DNA from: Prorocentrum cordatum
Lineage: Eukaryota > Sar > Dinophyceae > Prorocentrales > Prorocentraceae
Direction: 5' to 3'
Assembly: GCA_963575745.1 (NCBI GenBank)
Contig: CAUYUJ010006335.1
Location: 1,238,305 to 1,302,304, forward strand
Length of the DNA stretch: 64,000 bases
The translations under genes were made by a program, and so were the position numbers. Below, one piece after another: positions 22,740 through 34,019 of this stretch. The notes under the pieces were generated by a model, which saw only the letters and a list, made by a program, of their open reading frames with translations, had not been told where the DNA came from and searched no databases. Position 1 is the first letter of the stretch. Every line of letters starts with the position of its first letter.

Positions 22740-23110
22740 CCTCCTCCTCCTCCTACTCCTCCACCGCCTCCTCCTCCTCCTCATCCTCCGTATTTCCCCC
22801 GTGGAGCAGTCGCGGCCCCCCGTGGGCCTCCCGAGGTCCAGGCTGGTCCCCTGGGAGGAGGTCCCCCTCCCTCGCCCTCGCTTCCCTCCCCCCTCGCCTC
22901 GCCTCGCCTCCCCTCCCTCTCCCTCTCCCTCCCTGCCTCGTTCCCGCCGTCGTTCCCTCCCGCGTTCCCTCCCTCCATCGCTCCCTCACCCCCCCCCTCC
23001 CTCCCTCCCTCCCTCCCCCGTTCCCTCACCCCCTCCCTCCCTTCCTCGTTCTCCCCCCTCACCTCCCCTCAGGTCCCCTCCCCCCCGCCCTCGTTCCCTC
23101 CCTCCATCTC
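22740..23110. repeat. Pyrimidine-rich CCT/CCCT tract
   Basis: Degenerate CCT, TCCC and CTCC units. Arg/Glu/Gly frames on the minus strand and Pro/Ser frames on the plus strand are artefacts of composition. Confidence 0.85.
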
Positions 23111-23404
23111 CCTGTGGAAGATGTACGTGGAAAGGCGATGCTGAGTCAGCGCCTTCCTGATATGGGTTGTCTCTTCTGCCTGCGGTGCCACGGGGACCGG
23201 CGCCATCGATTATCTGAGCACCCCTTGGCGTGCACGCGGCGCCTCCCGCTGGAACGCGAATTGGCGCTGGAACGCGAAATTGGCGTGCCTGATGTACCTG
23301 GTGCGTGTTGCGGCGCAGGAACCACGACCCTCTACGTACGCTCGCTATTCCCCGTGCTCCTCTTCCTCCAACCTCGTGATCGTCGCCAGCAGTACCATCA
23401 CCAT

Positions 23405-23476
23405 CAGCGTCATTGTAGTAGTCGTCGTCGTCGTCGTGGTGGTCCTCGTCGTCGTCGTCATCATCATCATCATCAG

Positions 23477-23519
<43 letters not shown>

Positions 23520-23575
23520 TTGGTCTTTTTCTTCATCCTCATCATCAGCATCATCATCATCACCGACATCGTTGC
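23405..23575. repeat. CGT then CAT trinucleotide array
   Basis: A short GTCGTC run passes into about 70 bases of uninterrupted ATC units, then imperfect CATCAT units. Translates as poly-Ile, poly-His or poly-Met. Confidence 0.9.
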
Positions 23576-23739
23576 CATCACTTCCATCATCGTTTGTTTT
23601 CTGCTCCCCTCCTCCTCCTGGCCCATTTCCTCATCATCATCCTTGTTCACCGAGCGTATGTCACTACTAGCAAAGGGCCTACTCGCAAACGTCAGCAACA
23701 CAAACACGTGTTTACGTCGATGTAGTGGATCGTAAACCT

Positions 23740-24840
23740 CCCGTGGCGGATCAATGCCATTTGCGAGTAGTTATTTTGCGAGTAGTTGGAAGCGCTCGTC
23801 TACTTATCCTCAAACTGTTCCTCCCTTTCCCTATCGTCACCCTCCTAATCCTTCCTCCTCTCCTCCTCTTATCCTCCTCCTCTTCCATCTTCTACACCCT
23901 CCTAGTCACTAGTCCTGCTCCCCATCCTCCTCCTTCTCCTCCTCATTCCCGTTGTCATCGCCATCATCGTCACCACCGTCATCGTCATCACCAGAGTCAT
24001 CACCATCATCGTGGCCACCATCGAGCCCCAGTTCTTGCTCTCCTTGGCAGCCCTCACCCACCATTACGGCCACCGTTCCCACGACAGCTTCCTGCCGGTG
24101 CGCTCCCTCCGCCTTGTCAACTGCTGCGTACCATAACCACCACCACCACTCCCACCGATGTAATCGTTTTTTTTTCCAACTTCACCACCGCCCATCACCA
24201 TGTTCACATCACTATTAGTATTGCCAACGCCGTCGTCGCCATCATCACTATTCGATGGTATTGTGCAGAAAGACACAGGCAGAGAGCAAGGGCCACTTTT
24301 CGCAGAGGGGATTGGCTTGTCTGGAACTCCCGCAGAAGAAGGCGGTCCGGAGCTGTATGCATGCAGCTTCGGAGCGCTGCCAAACAACACGAATCATTTT
24401 CAAGCAACCCGCTGGCTAGTCATACGCCGCACTGATCTGTACCCCTGGCGCCGCGCAACCTGGATGCGACCCCGCAACGAGACCCGGGCTACCCGTGACC
24501 CGCATCCTCACCGCTCCTTCATTCTCATCAGCATTTGTGTGGCCCGTGGCGCGTGTAGGTACTCGTGCGCATAGGGCCAGATGCATGGAAGGGAGATACT
24601 GCACAAGTGATGCTGCTGAGCCTTGCTGCGGTCTGCCATCCTTGCGGCCGAGATTCCATGCTCCAACGCGTGCAGGTCCGGAACGACCGCATACCGGCCA
24701 AGTGGGAGCCGAGCAGGGAGCGCACAGTTCAGCCGAAGGCCGACCGAGGGACGTAGAAATGAGGTAGGGTGGACGGGAAGTGGTGGGACGAGAGGGAGGG
24801 AGGGGAAGGGGGAGCGCAGAGAAGAGAGGGAGGTGACAAA
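23740..24840. other. Low-complexity stretch, no gene supported
   Basis: CCT- and CATC-rich up to about 24160, then more mixed DNA. Open frames are short and conflict between strands. Nothing recognised. Confidence 0.4.
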
Positions 24841-24960
24841 AGGAGGATCAGGATGAAGAGGAGGAGGAGGAGGAGAAAGAAAAGGAGCGGCAGCAGGGAG
24901 ATGAGGAGGAGGAGGAGGAGGAGGAGGAGGAGGAGGAAGAGGAGGAGGAGAGGGTGGAGG
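24841..24960. repeat. GGA trinucleotide tract
   Basis: Purine-rich GAGGAG/AGGAGG units, with a pure GGA run at about 24903-24945. Confidence 0.9.
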
Positions 24961-25446
24961 GGCGGGATGGAGCAGGAGGAAAAAGGTAGGGATGAGATGG
25001 TGGAGGGTAGGAAGCGACGGCGTCGCAAACAGGAGAAAGTATGGTCAGATGTGGTTGCGTGTCCGCTGACCTCTGCCCACCCAGTCGCTGCCCTTCTACA
25101 GCATTTTGCCCTTTTTGCGAAGCGTGGGCTGTGATGTGGACTGTGATGAGGGGGAGGAGGAGGAAGAGGAGGCCCCTCCATCAGCTCTGGCCCTCCCTCT
25201 CCCTTGTTGCCACCGCTGCCGCCGCCAGCTCTTCCTTTCCCTCTCCCCCTCCCTCTGCCCAGTCTGCCGTCCCCCGCCCCCCTCTGGCTTGCCACCGTCT
25301 GGCCTCTGCACCCGCGGAGCTGCTTTTCTGGTTACCACAGACCTAGGCTGTGAGTGTGAACGAGGGATCGCTGCCCTCTCCCTTGCCTTCCTCTACCTAC
25401 GGCAACCCTTGTAGGTTCGATTCTTCCCTCTTCAACCTACATACAC

Positions 25447-27025
25447 ATGTTATCGGCCTTTTCTATTTCGCTCTCCGTCGTGACACCCCGCATCGTCTCT
25501 GACTCAGCCGCATGGCGTTGGATTCCACAAGGAGTAGTGCTTGTATGCGCGCAGGGTCTTCGACGGAGCGCGGGCGCCGCGACGCCATGGAAAGGGCAAG
25601 AGGACTGGCGATACCGCCATCCCCCCTTTTCAGACGACGGCAGCGCCGCCGCGCTCGAGGCGGCACTCGGCAGCCTGATGGACTCCGTATCGCCTCCCGC
25701 GCCGGCGCCTTCTCACACGCGAGGGTTCGGACAGCATGTTTCGGCGCCTGATGCCTGACATGCGCTTCCTGGCGCCACCTTTAGTTCGGAAGCTTCGCTT
25801 GTGGAAACACCAGCAGTTGCCCTCGGAGCCACCGCTGGGTTTGCCACGCTTCCTTCGATTCCAACCGTCGCCGGTGGAAACACTCGCCGTGGTAGCACCA
25901 GTGCAACGTCTCCCCTGAGCGCTTCCGCGCGCCGTCGCTGCTGGGGCGCACGGCGTCTCACGGGCCCCACCGTGGCTTCCGTCTCCGAACGTGCGCGAGT
26001 CATACAAGATCGCACTGGGCGGGCCTCGCAGCGAAGAGTCCTCGAGCGGCGTCATATCCAATCTCCCAGCAGGGGCGACAGCCGCAACCCCTCCCAGAGG
26101 CGCTCACGGCAGAGCTCTCTGTTGCGCGACATCGCGCCGCACGTATCCCCCTTTCAGCCAATGAGATGACCGAGCTTACATACCAAGTTGAAACTTACAC
26201 GACCCAACAGTTTGGCCTTGCTGCGCAGACAGCAGCACTGAGGCAATAACTCCACAACGCCCTTGCCTCGTCGACGTTCGGATCGCCGAAGATCGATCGA
26301 CCGTCACTTCGGTCCAGTAGCAAGTCGACCACGTGGACCCACACCGAGCTTTCGACTCCACTGCAGTTCAGACGCTCCACGACTACCTCTTCGCAGCGGA
26401 AGCCCAACTCGTGAGCGTCAGGGGCATTGGCGCTGCTGCTGTCAGGACACCGCACGACGAGCTCCTGACATTGTCGCAGGCTCCAGCTACTGAGGTGCGT
26501 GGGACTACGGATCAACAGCTCCGTGATGACCTCATTGCGCTTCGTTATCACGTTGATGTGACCACTGCCAACCCCCACTCCAGGAGTACCGCAACCACGT
26601 CCGAGTTGCACGGCAAACTGCGCGCTGCCGGGATGGCTATCGCTCAACGTCTCGATGCATGCGTGGGGCGCGCGCCATCGCTTGATCACCGAGTCTCCAC
26701 GGTCGAGCTACAGTTGCCTGACTTACAGGCTGCATTGGCTGAGTCGCACGTTGCACGGACCCGGACTGGCCAGTTGGGCACCCCGACGTCGGCCTGCGAG
26801 TTCGCCCCCCTCGCTGCCGAGATGGTCGAGGTGAGGAAGGCGGCGGACCGCGCGCATTTGCGACTCGCCCAGATCTTCCAGGAAGGAGACGCTGCAAAGG
26901 CACGGGCGGCCGTTTGAGACTAGAGCGCGAAGCGCACAACCGACGGTTCCAGGACCAAGAGCATCGGCTGGACCGGTACTCCCAGCGAATTTTTGACGCC
27001 ACCGATGCGGCACGTGGTCTACCAT
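25447..27025 (+). pseudogene. Decayed gene-like region, unrecognised
   Basis: Several plus-strand open segments read as soluble protein but change frame: roughly 25600-25758, 25801-26169 (Ser/Arg-rich), 26333-26917 (194 codons of Ala/Leu/Arg/Asp helical composition), then a +1/-1 shift near 26915 into REAHNRRFQDQEHRLDRYSQ ending at 27025. The last part looks like a coiled coil. The pattern fits an old gag-like or host gene broken by frameshifts. No family recognised; the reading could also be GC-rich noise in its first half. Confidence 0.35.
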
Positions 27026-27471
27026 AGACGATCGAGTGGTTGCAGGGCGATTTCACGACCGCCGGAAGCCACCACGCAGGCTCACGTCGGCGACACCAAG
27101 ATCCATTGCCCTTCGCAACCTCCAGGAACCACCACGCGCAGTGCCCCGACCCTCGCCGGTGGAAACATCCGCGCAGGACAACCGCGACGCACGTCACCAG
27201 GAGCTGCCTTCGCACCATCCTCGACACACTTGCGTCACGATCATGTACTCGCTTCTCTTTGCTATGGTGCTCTTCACCAGCCGTCTGTGGCTTGCAGGGC
27301 CCCGGGGGGCAAGAGGCAAACTCCGCTGCCAACGCGCTAAGGCCAGGAGTGCTGGAACGGACGGCGCCCCAGCCTGTGAGCGCGAGGGCGCAGAACAGTG
27401 GTGCAGTTGACTCCGGCTCCTTGTCGCAATTGTCGTACCATGTTTATTTCCCTTTCGCCTTGGGTACAATC

Positions 27472-27495
27472 TCCCTCTCTCTCTCTCTCTCTCTG

Positions 27496-27540
<45 letters not shown>

Positions 27541-27548
27541 TCTCTCTC
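27472..27548. repeat. CT dinucleotide repeat
   Basis: About 75 bases of CT with a few interruptions. Confidence 0.95.
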
Positions 27549-27919
27549 GCCCTTCTCAGCGCGAGCTGACCTGCAGCGCGGCGTCGCCGTTGCGACGCCG
27601 CCCGCCGACCTGCGCTGCGCCCTGTTGTCTTCACATGGACGCGATGTCTTTGCCCGTCTGCAAGCGCGGCCACCTCGCAAGGCTCGCCCGCAGCGCCGGC
27701 GGTGCTCAGGGGGGCCTGGCCAGCGAGCTTCCGAGGCGGCGCGACCCGCGCCCATGGTCGCGCTGCTCCTCGTCCGAGGCGGGGATTTACAATTGCCACC
27801 GCCTGGATGATCCATTTGCGGGGACCTCGGCCGGCGGCGGATATGGGCATATTCGGGCCCCCAGGGGCCAACGCATATCCGCATCCGCCGCTCGCTGGGG
27901 CGCCAGGGCGTCGGCCCCC

Positions 27920-28601
27920 AGGCGGTGGATATGGATGCACCCCCGCCTCGCACCTCGCCCCTCCCCCGCCCTTTCCGGCGCTGCCTTCGCCTGTCCCCCG
28001 GCGCCTGCGCTGGAGGATGGGGGCATTCGCATGCAGCGCGTTCGCATTATTTTGCGAGTGCGGTTTCATGGGGCAGTTGGTGGATCTGGAGAGAATGCGT
28101 GGACAATTTGCCCATGCCACCGTGCGTAAGTTGTTCCGCGACCGGCGATTGACGTCGCACGTCGCGAAGCGCCAGGGCGCACATGAATGGGCCGCTAATG
28201 CCGCGACGCACGACCTCGGCCAGAGCGGTCTGCAGCATTTCAGCTACACATGAAACGGCGAGCGCTCCATCAGGGCGTTTAGAGACGAGGCTGCCGAGGA
28301 CCTTCCATCCACTTGCGGGGAGGCAATCGCGGCGAAGGTCGAGGAGAGTGGACCTGGGATTTCCACCCACGCGGCGCGGTCGAGAGCCATTCAGCAGGCG
28401 GGGCCCATCACGAAGGCCCTGGTCCATGCAGCCCAAAAGCTCCAGAGTTCAATCCGCTCGCCCCGCCCGCATCTGCGCGGGCGGTCGGCGCGCGTCGCGA
28501 GTCATCGACGAGGGGCGGAAGGCCCCGAAGGACGGCCGCGCTGCGCGCGAGTTGAGGAAGGGCCGACCGCGCCGCCGCAAACTCCCAGCTTTTGCAGAAG
28601 C
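27920..28601 (+). pseudogene. Decayed coding-like region next to element insertion site
   Basis: One plus-strand frame reads as protein (MGQLVDLERMRGQFAHATVR and on) to a TGA at 28251, and then continues in the same frame with equally protein-like sequence (RSIRAFRDEAAEDLPS, then IQQAGPITKALVHAAQKLQS). A single nonsense change would explain the break. The 7.4-kb retrotransposon begins immediately after. If the element is removed, a different frame (RRRKLPAFAEA then MFLRAAGDWLKD) also runs through the joint, so which frame was coding is uncertain. Function unknown. Confidence 0.35.
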
Positions 28602-28780
28602 ATACATGTTTGTTAACGGGCTTTCTTAGAGAGCTCTAGGTGCAGGCCGTGTGTAGCGCTCGGGGCCTAGAGGCCCCGGGCGCTTGAACCTCCCCCCCTC
28701 GGGCCTGAGAGACTGGAGGGGGTGGGGCAGCATGCGTAGCAGGTGCACAATAGATGTCCATAACGTATTGGCTCTAGGTT
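28602..28780 (+). repeat. Split direct repeat A1
   Basis: Left copy of the A repeat. Starts ATACATGTTTGTTAACGGG and ends GCTCTAGGTT. It contains a small palindrome (GGGGCCTAGAGGCCCC). Confidence 0.9.
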
Positions 28781-28810
28781 CAATGTGCAGCAGCCCTCTC
28801 GCGCCTCCCT

Positions 28811-30766
28811 TTGAGCGCGCGCGGGATTGCAGCCACGACGCGCCTTTCCTGGCTCGCCGCGCGCGTGCTCGGCACCGCCCTGGTGCAGGAGGACGCTTTC
28901 GAGGAGCTGCTGGATTACGCTTCGGGCGAGTTCGGCGGCTTTCTGTCAGGCCCCCTGCCGCTGCTGGGAGACGGCGAGCCCGAGCCCGAGTCGCCCTTCG
29001 ACGAGCCCAGCGTCGACGCCGAGGACGTCGACCCGTGCGAAGACGAGCTTGAGGGGCAGCCTATGCCCTTCCAGCGATGGAACAGGATCTACTACCGCCC
29101 GGGGGCGGACTCCAACCAGGGTCTCACGATGCTCCTGGTCAGCAAGTTCAGCTCCACGCTGGGCGAGAAGAGATGGGTCTGCATCGACCCGACGGGCAGG
29201 CTCCAGGTCCTCGACCTCGGCCAGCCCACAAAGGTGAAGTCCACGAAGTTCGCAGGCGTGAACCACGGCACGTTCCAGGGCCTCTCAGCGACGGAGAAGC
29301 AGAAGGCCATCGAGGCGGCCGACCGCATCATCGCCACAGGGTCCGCATCGACGACAGGCAAGATCACCAGGTACCATCCTCGAGGCGGTGGCGCCGCAGG
29401 ACGCAGGTCCCATCGCCGCCACGCGGTGTCGTGGCTGCTGAAGCTGGCCTCCAACGTTGCAGGCTACGCTTGGGCCCGCCGGAGCTTAGGCACGGCTGCG
29501 GGCTCGACGTTCGTGCTGTGGCGCGCAGTCGTCTACCTCAACGTGGTGGAATGGGTGAAGTGGAGCTACTCGTCGCTGAAGGAGACCGTGGACACGGTGG
29601 AGTACTTCAGGGAGGAGATCGAGACGGTGTTCGAGATGCACGAGTCAGGTGCGCTCGAGCCTCTCTACTTCTCAGTGGGTGTGATGCTCGCGAGTGGCTT
29701 CTTCATGTCGTGCTGCAGGTCCTCTCGCCCCTCGCCTACGCCATCGCCCACCACGTCCTCTGGGGCCCCAGCTCCTGCGCTTCCTGGTTGGAGCTGGCCC
29801 TCATGGTCGGCCACACCGTCTCCAAGCCAGTCAGGATCATCGACTCCCAGGGACGAAGGCACTCAGGTGTCAGACGCCGAGGAATCGGACTCGGTGGGAG
29901 GCGAAGTTCTGAGGCAGCTGGGTCTTGTGGCCGAGAGGCTCTCCGCTCTCGAGGAGAGGCAGGCGTCGCGCCCGACGGGACCTCCTCAGCCAACCCCAGC
30001 GCCATCAGCACCTCAAGCCCCAGCGAAGCCTGGGATCGGCGCGGACAGCTACGACCAGATGATGGGGGCCCTCCTTCAGAGGCTGGACCGCCCCAAGGAG
30101 ATGGTGGAGCAGGACAGCGTGGCCGTCACCGCCGGCGGGTCCGAGCAGCGGGTGGTCAGCTCCACGTCCGACCCAGAGATCGACTCGCTAGTCAAGGGCC
30201 TGGACGACTCCTTCAAGGATATGCGCGAGGTCGCCAAGGAGAAGCTGCAGGCCTACTCCAGCGACGTGGCGCGGACGATCCCAGGGGGCATCAAGACGAG
30301 AGTGGCCCCGTCAATGGTGGCGCGCCTGTACCGCAGTGGGGCCTCAGCAGTGGCGAGCATCAGGGAGTTGATTCGCACGAAGCAGCTGGACGGCAACCAC
30401 GTGGCGGAGGAGGCCCTCCTCATCAGCATGATGCTCGACCGATCCATTGTGGAAGCGCCCGCGGACTGGATCAACTACAAGACGACGGAGTTGGCGATGC
30501 GGCGCCTCCACGGCATCGAGAGGGCCTTCGAGAACGTCAAGCAGAGGACGGACTGGAAGCCGCCCAACGGCTCCAAGGCGGGCTGGAAGTCCCGCGTCAA
30601 TTACGCCCTGCTGGAGGAGCTCGACACGACCAAGTCGGATCAGGAAGGCCTTCTCATCGACGGCGTGGAAAAGGAGCTTCGCGAACGCTTGGCTCATCGC
30701 GCCCTTCTCGCCAAGTCCCTCGACAAGCTGCAGGACAAGAAGCACTCGACAAGCAAGGACGACTGA
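28811..30766 (+). CDS. Gag-like protein of the YR retrotransposon
   Basis: 651 codons open after A1, ending in TGA at 30764. The first codon of the open frame is TTG, the first in-frame ATG is 29063, and an in-frame TAG lies upstream at 28775; the true start is unclear and may need splicing or a non-AUG codon. The N-terminus is acidic. A hydrophobic region with two possible membrane segments lies around residues 235-310 (one is LYFSVGVMLASGFFMS), followed by a Ser/Pro-rich linker, a Gln/Pro part and a helical C-terminal half rich in Lys/Glu/Leu. No zinc knuckle was seen. Gag identity rests on its position before pol and its composition; membrane segments would be unusual in a Gag. Confidence 0.6.
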   Translation: MSARGIAATTRLSWLAARVLGTALVQEDAFEELLDYASGEFGGFLSGPLPLLGDGEPEPESPFDEPSVDAEDVDPCEDELEGQPMPFQRWNRIYYRPGADSNQGLTMLLVSKFSSTLGEKRWVCIDPTGRLQVLDLGQPTKVKSTKFAGVNHGTFQGLSATEKQKAIEAADRIIATGSASTTGKITRYHPRGGGAAGRRSHRRHAVSWLLKLASNVAGYAWARRSLGTAAGSTFVLWRAVVYLNVVEWVKWSYSSLKETVDTVEYFREEIETVFEMHESGALEPLYFSVGVMLASGFFMSCCRSSRPSPTPSPTTSSGAPAPALPGWSWPSWSATPSPSQSGSSTPRDEGTQVSDAEESDSVGGEVLRQLGLVAERLSALEERQASRPTGPPQPTPAPSAPQAPAKPGIGADSYDQMMGALLQRLDRPKEMVEQDSVAVTAGGSEQRVVSSTSDPEIDSLVKGLDDSFKDMREVAKEKLQAYSSDVARTIPGGIKTRVAPSMVARLYRSGASAVASIRELIRTKQLDGNHVAEEALLISMMLDRSIVEAPADWINYKTTELAMRRLHGIERAFENVKQRTDWKPPNGSKAGWKSRVNYALLEELDTTKSDQEGLLIDGVEKELRERLAHRALLAKSLDKLQDKKHSTSKDD

Positions 30767-30889
30767 CAGCTGGAAGGTGCTCACGATACAGGCGCTTCGC
30801 GAAGCGCATTCTCCTGGCAGCCATCGTCGTGGAGGCTGCCCACATCTACCACAACTTGCACAGCGTTATTTTCCTAACTTCTCATCACG

Positions 30890-33800
30890 ATGAGAGCGGA
30901 GGTCGAATTCTCATCAGAGGGTCGAGTGCGCGACCCCTTGGAGGTGCTGCCGCTCCTGCCAGCGCCGTCTCCCCTGTCGTCTCCTTCAGGGCGGTCGAGG
31001 TCTCGCTTCGCCCAGGAGCGAGCAGTCAGGGTCAGGACGAACGCCGCTCTGAGGTCCTTAGCCGCGCTGACTACGAACTCACACCACGACCTGCGGGACT
31101 CCAGTTTCGGATCCTCCAAGGAGTGGGACACGAGCCACGAGCTGCCGCGCAGGATCTCCGAGAGGGTACTGCAGTGCCACCGGGACGCGCACGATCAGAA
31201 GATGTACGACTCCGACGCCGAGTCCGCTTTCGAGCGGCTGGCCTTGCATGCCAAGCCTGGGACCTACGCGGGCTTCAGTGTATCAGACAAGGACGACGAC
31301 GACGTGCCGCAACGAGGAAAGGTCATGCCCTTCGTGAGCGGCGAAGTGTCTCTGCCTCCAGCGGGGACGCAGCCATGCGACATACGGATGATTTCACCAA
31401 AAGCGAGATATTACTTCGACCGATTCCACGAAAGGATGTGCCTGCCGCCCAGCCAGGTCGACGAGGCCGACATCGAGAAGACGAGAGCCTACATGGACCC
31501 CAGTTTGAGGAGCAAGTCAGCTCGCCTCCAGTTCGCGCTGAGACTCTGGGAGTCAGGCATGCTCGGTTTCACGGACATCTGCAGGGCGGAGGTCTCGGTC
31601 TTCTTCGTCATGAAGAAAGTCAACGAGGCAGGCCAGTTCATTCTCCGGCCCGTCTGGGACCTGAGGCAGGTGAACAAGCGCTTCCAGAAGCCACCTCACC
31701 TTTCTCTGGGGTCTCCGATGGCGATGGCGGAGCTGGACCTGTCCGACGAAATCACAGATGGCAGGGTCTTGCAGTCAACGTGGGGAGACGTGCCAGATTA
31801 CTTTCACAGATGCAAGAGCTGCAGCGAGCTGTGGCCGCACATGGTGTTCGGAGGCGCGACGATCCCCCAGCTGTCGAAGGAGCTCAAGCGCCAAGGCAAG
31901 GGTGTGCCAGCGGTGCCGAAGGGGGCCCGCTACCTTTGCCTAGTAGTGGTGCTGATGGGCTTCAGCTAGTCACCAGCGATCTGTCATGGTGCTCTGGAGG
32001 ACCTTCTGCGCGATCTACCTGGCTTCCCGCGGGGAGCTCAGCTGGTCCACGGGCGCGTCCCCCCCAGCTTCTCCGAGACGGCCTTCATCTACTGGGTGTT
32101 CATGGACGACTTCGCCTCGATGACCCTGCAGCAGGACGAGATGAGCGAGGTGACGGAAGCTGTCCGCGAACACGCTGGGAAGAAGCTCAAGGAGGTCGGC
32201 CTCGACATGCACAAAGACGGAGTCGGGACAGCGATGCCCCTCTCTCTGGGCGTGACGATCACTCAGCGCCCTTATCGCTTGATGGCCGCTCAGGAGAAGG
32301 TCAAGAACGTCATTGGTGCGACCAGGGCCCTTTTGGACCGAGGTCAAGCGACGTCAACCGAGCTGTCAAGGATAATTGGGTCGTGGGCATGGTTGGCGAT
32401 GTGCTGTCGGGCCGCTTTCTGCATGCTGGACGCTTGCTACAAGTTCGTGACGAAGTACGGCGACGACGATCAGGTTCACATCCTGTGGGAGAGCGTGACA
32501 AACGAGCTGCACATGCTTTACCACCTGGCCCCCTTGATGTATACCCACCTGGAGTCGCAGTGGAGCTCCAGTGTCTTTGCTACGGATGCGAGCGAGGAGG
32601 GCCTGGGGGTAGTCGAGACGGAGGCGAGCCGGGAGGAAGTCCGAGCCGAAGTCAACCGACAGCGGAGAGCCGACCATCTTCGAGACATGGCCAGGGACGA
32701 GGAGGAGGAGGAGCTGCTCAGTGGCGAGAACCTCGAGCGAGCCAGACGAGGCATCCCCCCCGTGGTGTCCGATGGCGAGGTCCCTCCGATGAAGTTCACG
32801 GCCGACATTTTCTCGGGATACGGCGGCTTCGGGCAGGCGATCCGCGAGAACTTGCAGTGCCAGACCCTGATCGTGGACAACACACGGGAGGCGCGCCACG
32901 ACCTGCTGGACTCGTCCTTCGTCGAGCTTGTCTGTCGCGCCGTTATTCGGCCCCTCTTCTTCATGGTCCACTTGGCCCCTCCATGCCACGTTCTCGCGAG
33001 CACGTCGACCCCCTCTGCGAGCTCCAGGCCGTTGGATTCTTGGTCTCCCAGGTCTTCCCCCTCAGCAGGTTCAGAGAGTACGGGAAGGCAACGCCCTGGC
33101 CCAGGCAGCGATCTCGATCTGCTACGCTTGCCTGGCATCCGGGACAGGCTTTTCACTGGAGAACCCCAGGACCTCGATGATCTGGGACCTCCTCGACATG
33201 GCGAAGCTGATGACGATGGATGGAGTTCTCGTAGTGGAGGTGGTGCACTGTGCTTTCGGAGCCCGATGGAAGAAGCCAACTCGGATAGTGACCAACGTGC
33301 AGGCGCTGAAGGAGCTCGGATGCAAGTGCTCTCAGGATCACGATCATCAGGAGCTGCGGGGACGCGACTCTCAAGGGCGACTCTGGACGCGCCTGGCAGC
33401 AGTCTACCCGCCACGCCTGTGCAAGGCCTACGCCTCGTGTGTGGCCAAGGCCGCTTCCAACGACGAGCTGAAGCTGCACGACTGGCGCATGCGAGAACTT
33501 CGAGGCGCATCTCCGAGGCCAGTCGCAGTCATGAGCCACTGGGCCAAAGTATCCCGATGGCATCTAGCGTGGAAAGGGGTATGGGCATATCACGATCACA
33601 TCAATGTGCAGGAAATGAGGACGGTCGCGTCGGTTTCCCGTCACCTGTGTCGCTCGTCAAAGAACTGGTTCAGCCGAGTCTTGGTCCTGTGCGACTCTAT
33701 GGTGACGGTGGGCGCAGTCAGAAAGATGCGGAGCCCTTCGCGACCTTTGATGACTCAGCTGAAGAAGATCGGCGCGATCGCGCTGGCCACATGTATCCGG

Positions 33801-34019
33801 TTGACGCTGAGGTGGATACCCACAGACATGAACCCTGCCGACGGCCCGTCGAGAGGCGAGGAGATAGGCAGCGCCGGGATCACCAAGACCAGGTCCGAGC
33901 AGAAGAAGGGCATGATGAACAGCGACTTCGAGTTCGAGAGGCTCTTCGGGGACATGCTGGAGATCAGGGGCATGCACGAGGACTACGGCCTGGCCTGGCA
34001 TTCATCACGACGATTATGA
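30890..34019 (+). pseudogene. Pol: RT, RNase H with nested C5-MTase-like domain
   Basis: Starts at ATG 30890, 123 bases after gag. RT region: LRPVWDLRQVNKRF near residues 255-270 and the active site FMDD at residues 404-407. A TAG at 31967-31969 breaks the frame where RT families carry Trp after GFS. The RNase H domain begins at TDAS (Asp 32585) and resumes with Glu 33612, Asp 33693 and Asp 33840 (NPADGPSRG). Between these lies a cytosine-methyltransferase-like module: DIFSGYGGF (32804), APPC (32975-32986) and ENPRTS (33159). A one-base frameshift sits next to the PPC codons, at about 32987; the rest reads in the next frame to the stop at 34017-34019. Only these two lesions were found, so the copy is recently disabled, or the shift may be tolerated. 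Confidence 0.85.

Noticed and set aside
23405-23575. Poly-His/poly-Ile protein
   Set aside because: Translation of a CAT microsatellite.
29077-33180. 1367-codon plus-strand frame overlapping gag and pol
   Set aside because: It lies one frame away from the recognisable gag/pol, has Arg/Gly/Pro-rich low-information sequence and no motif. High GC at third positions removes stops in this shifted frame, so it is a shadow.
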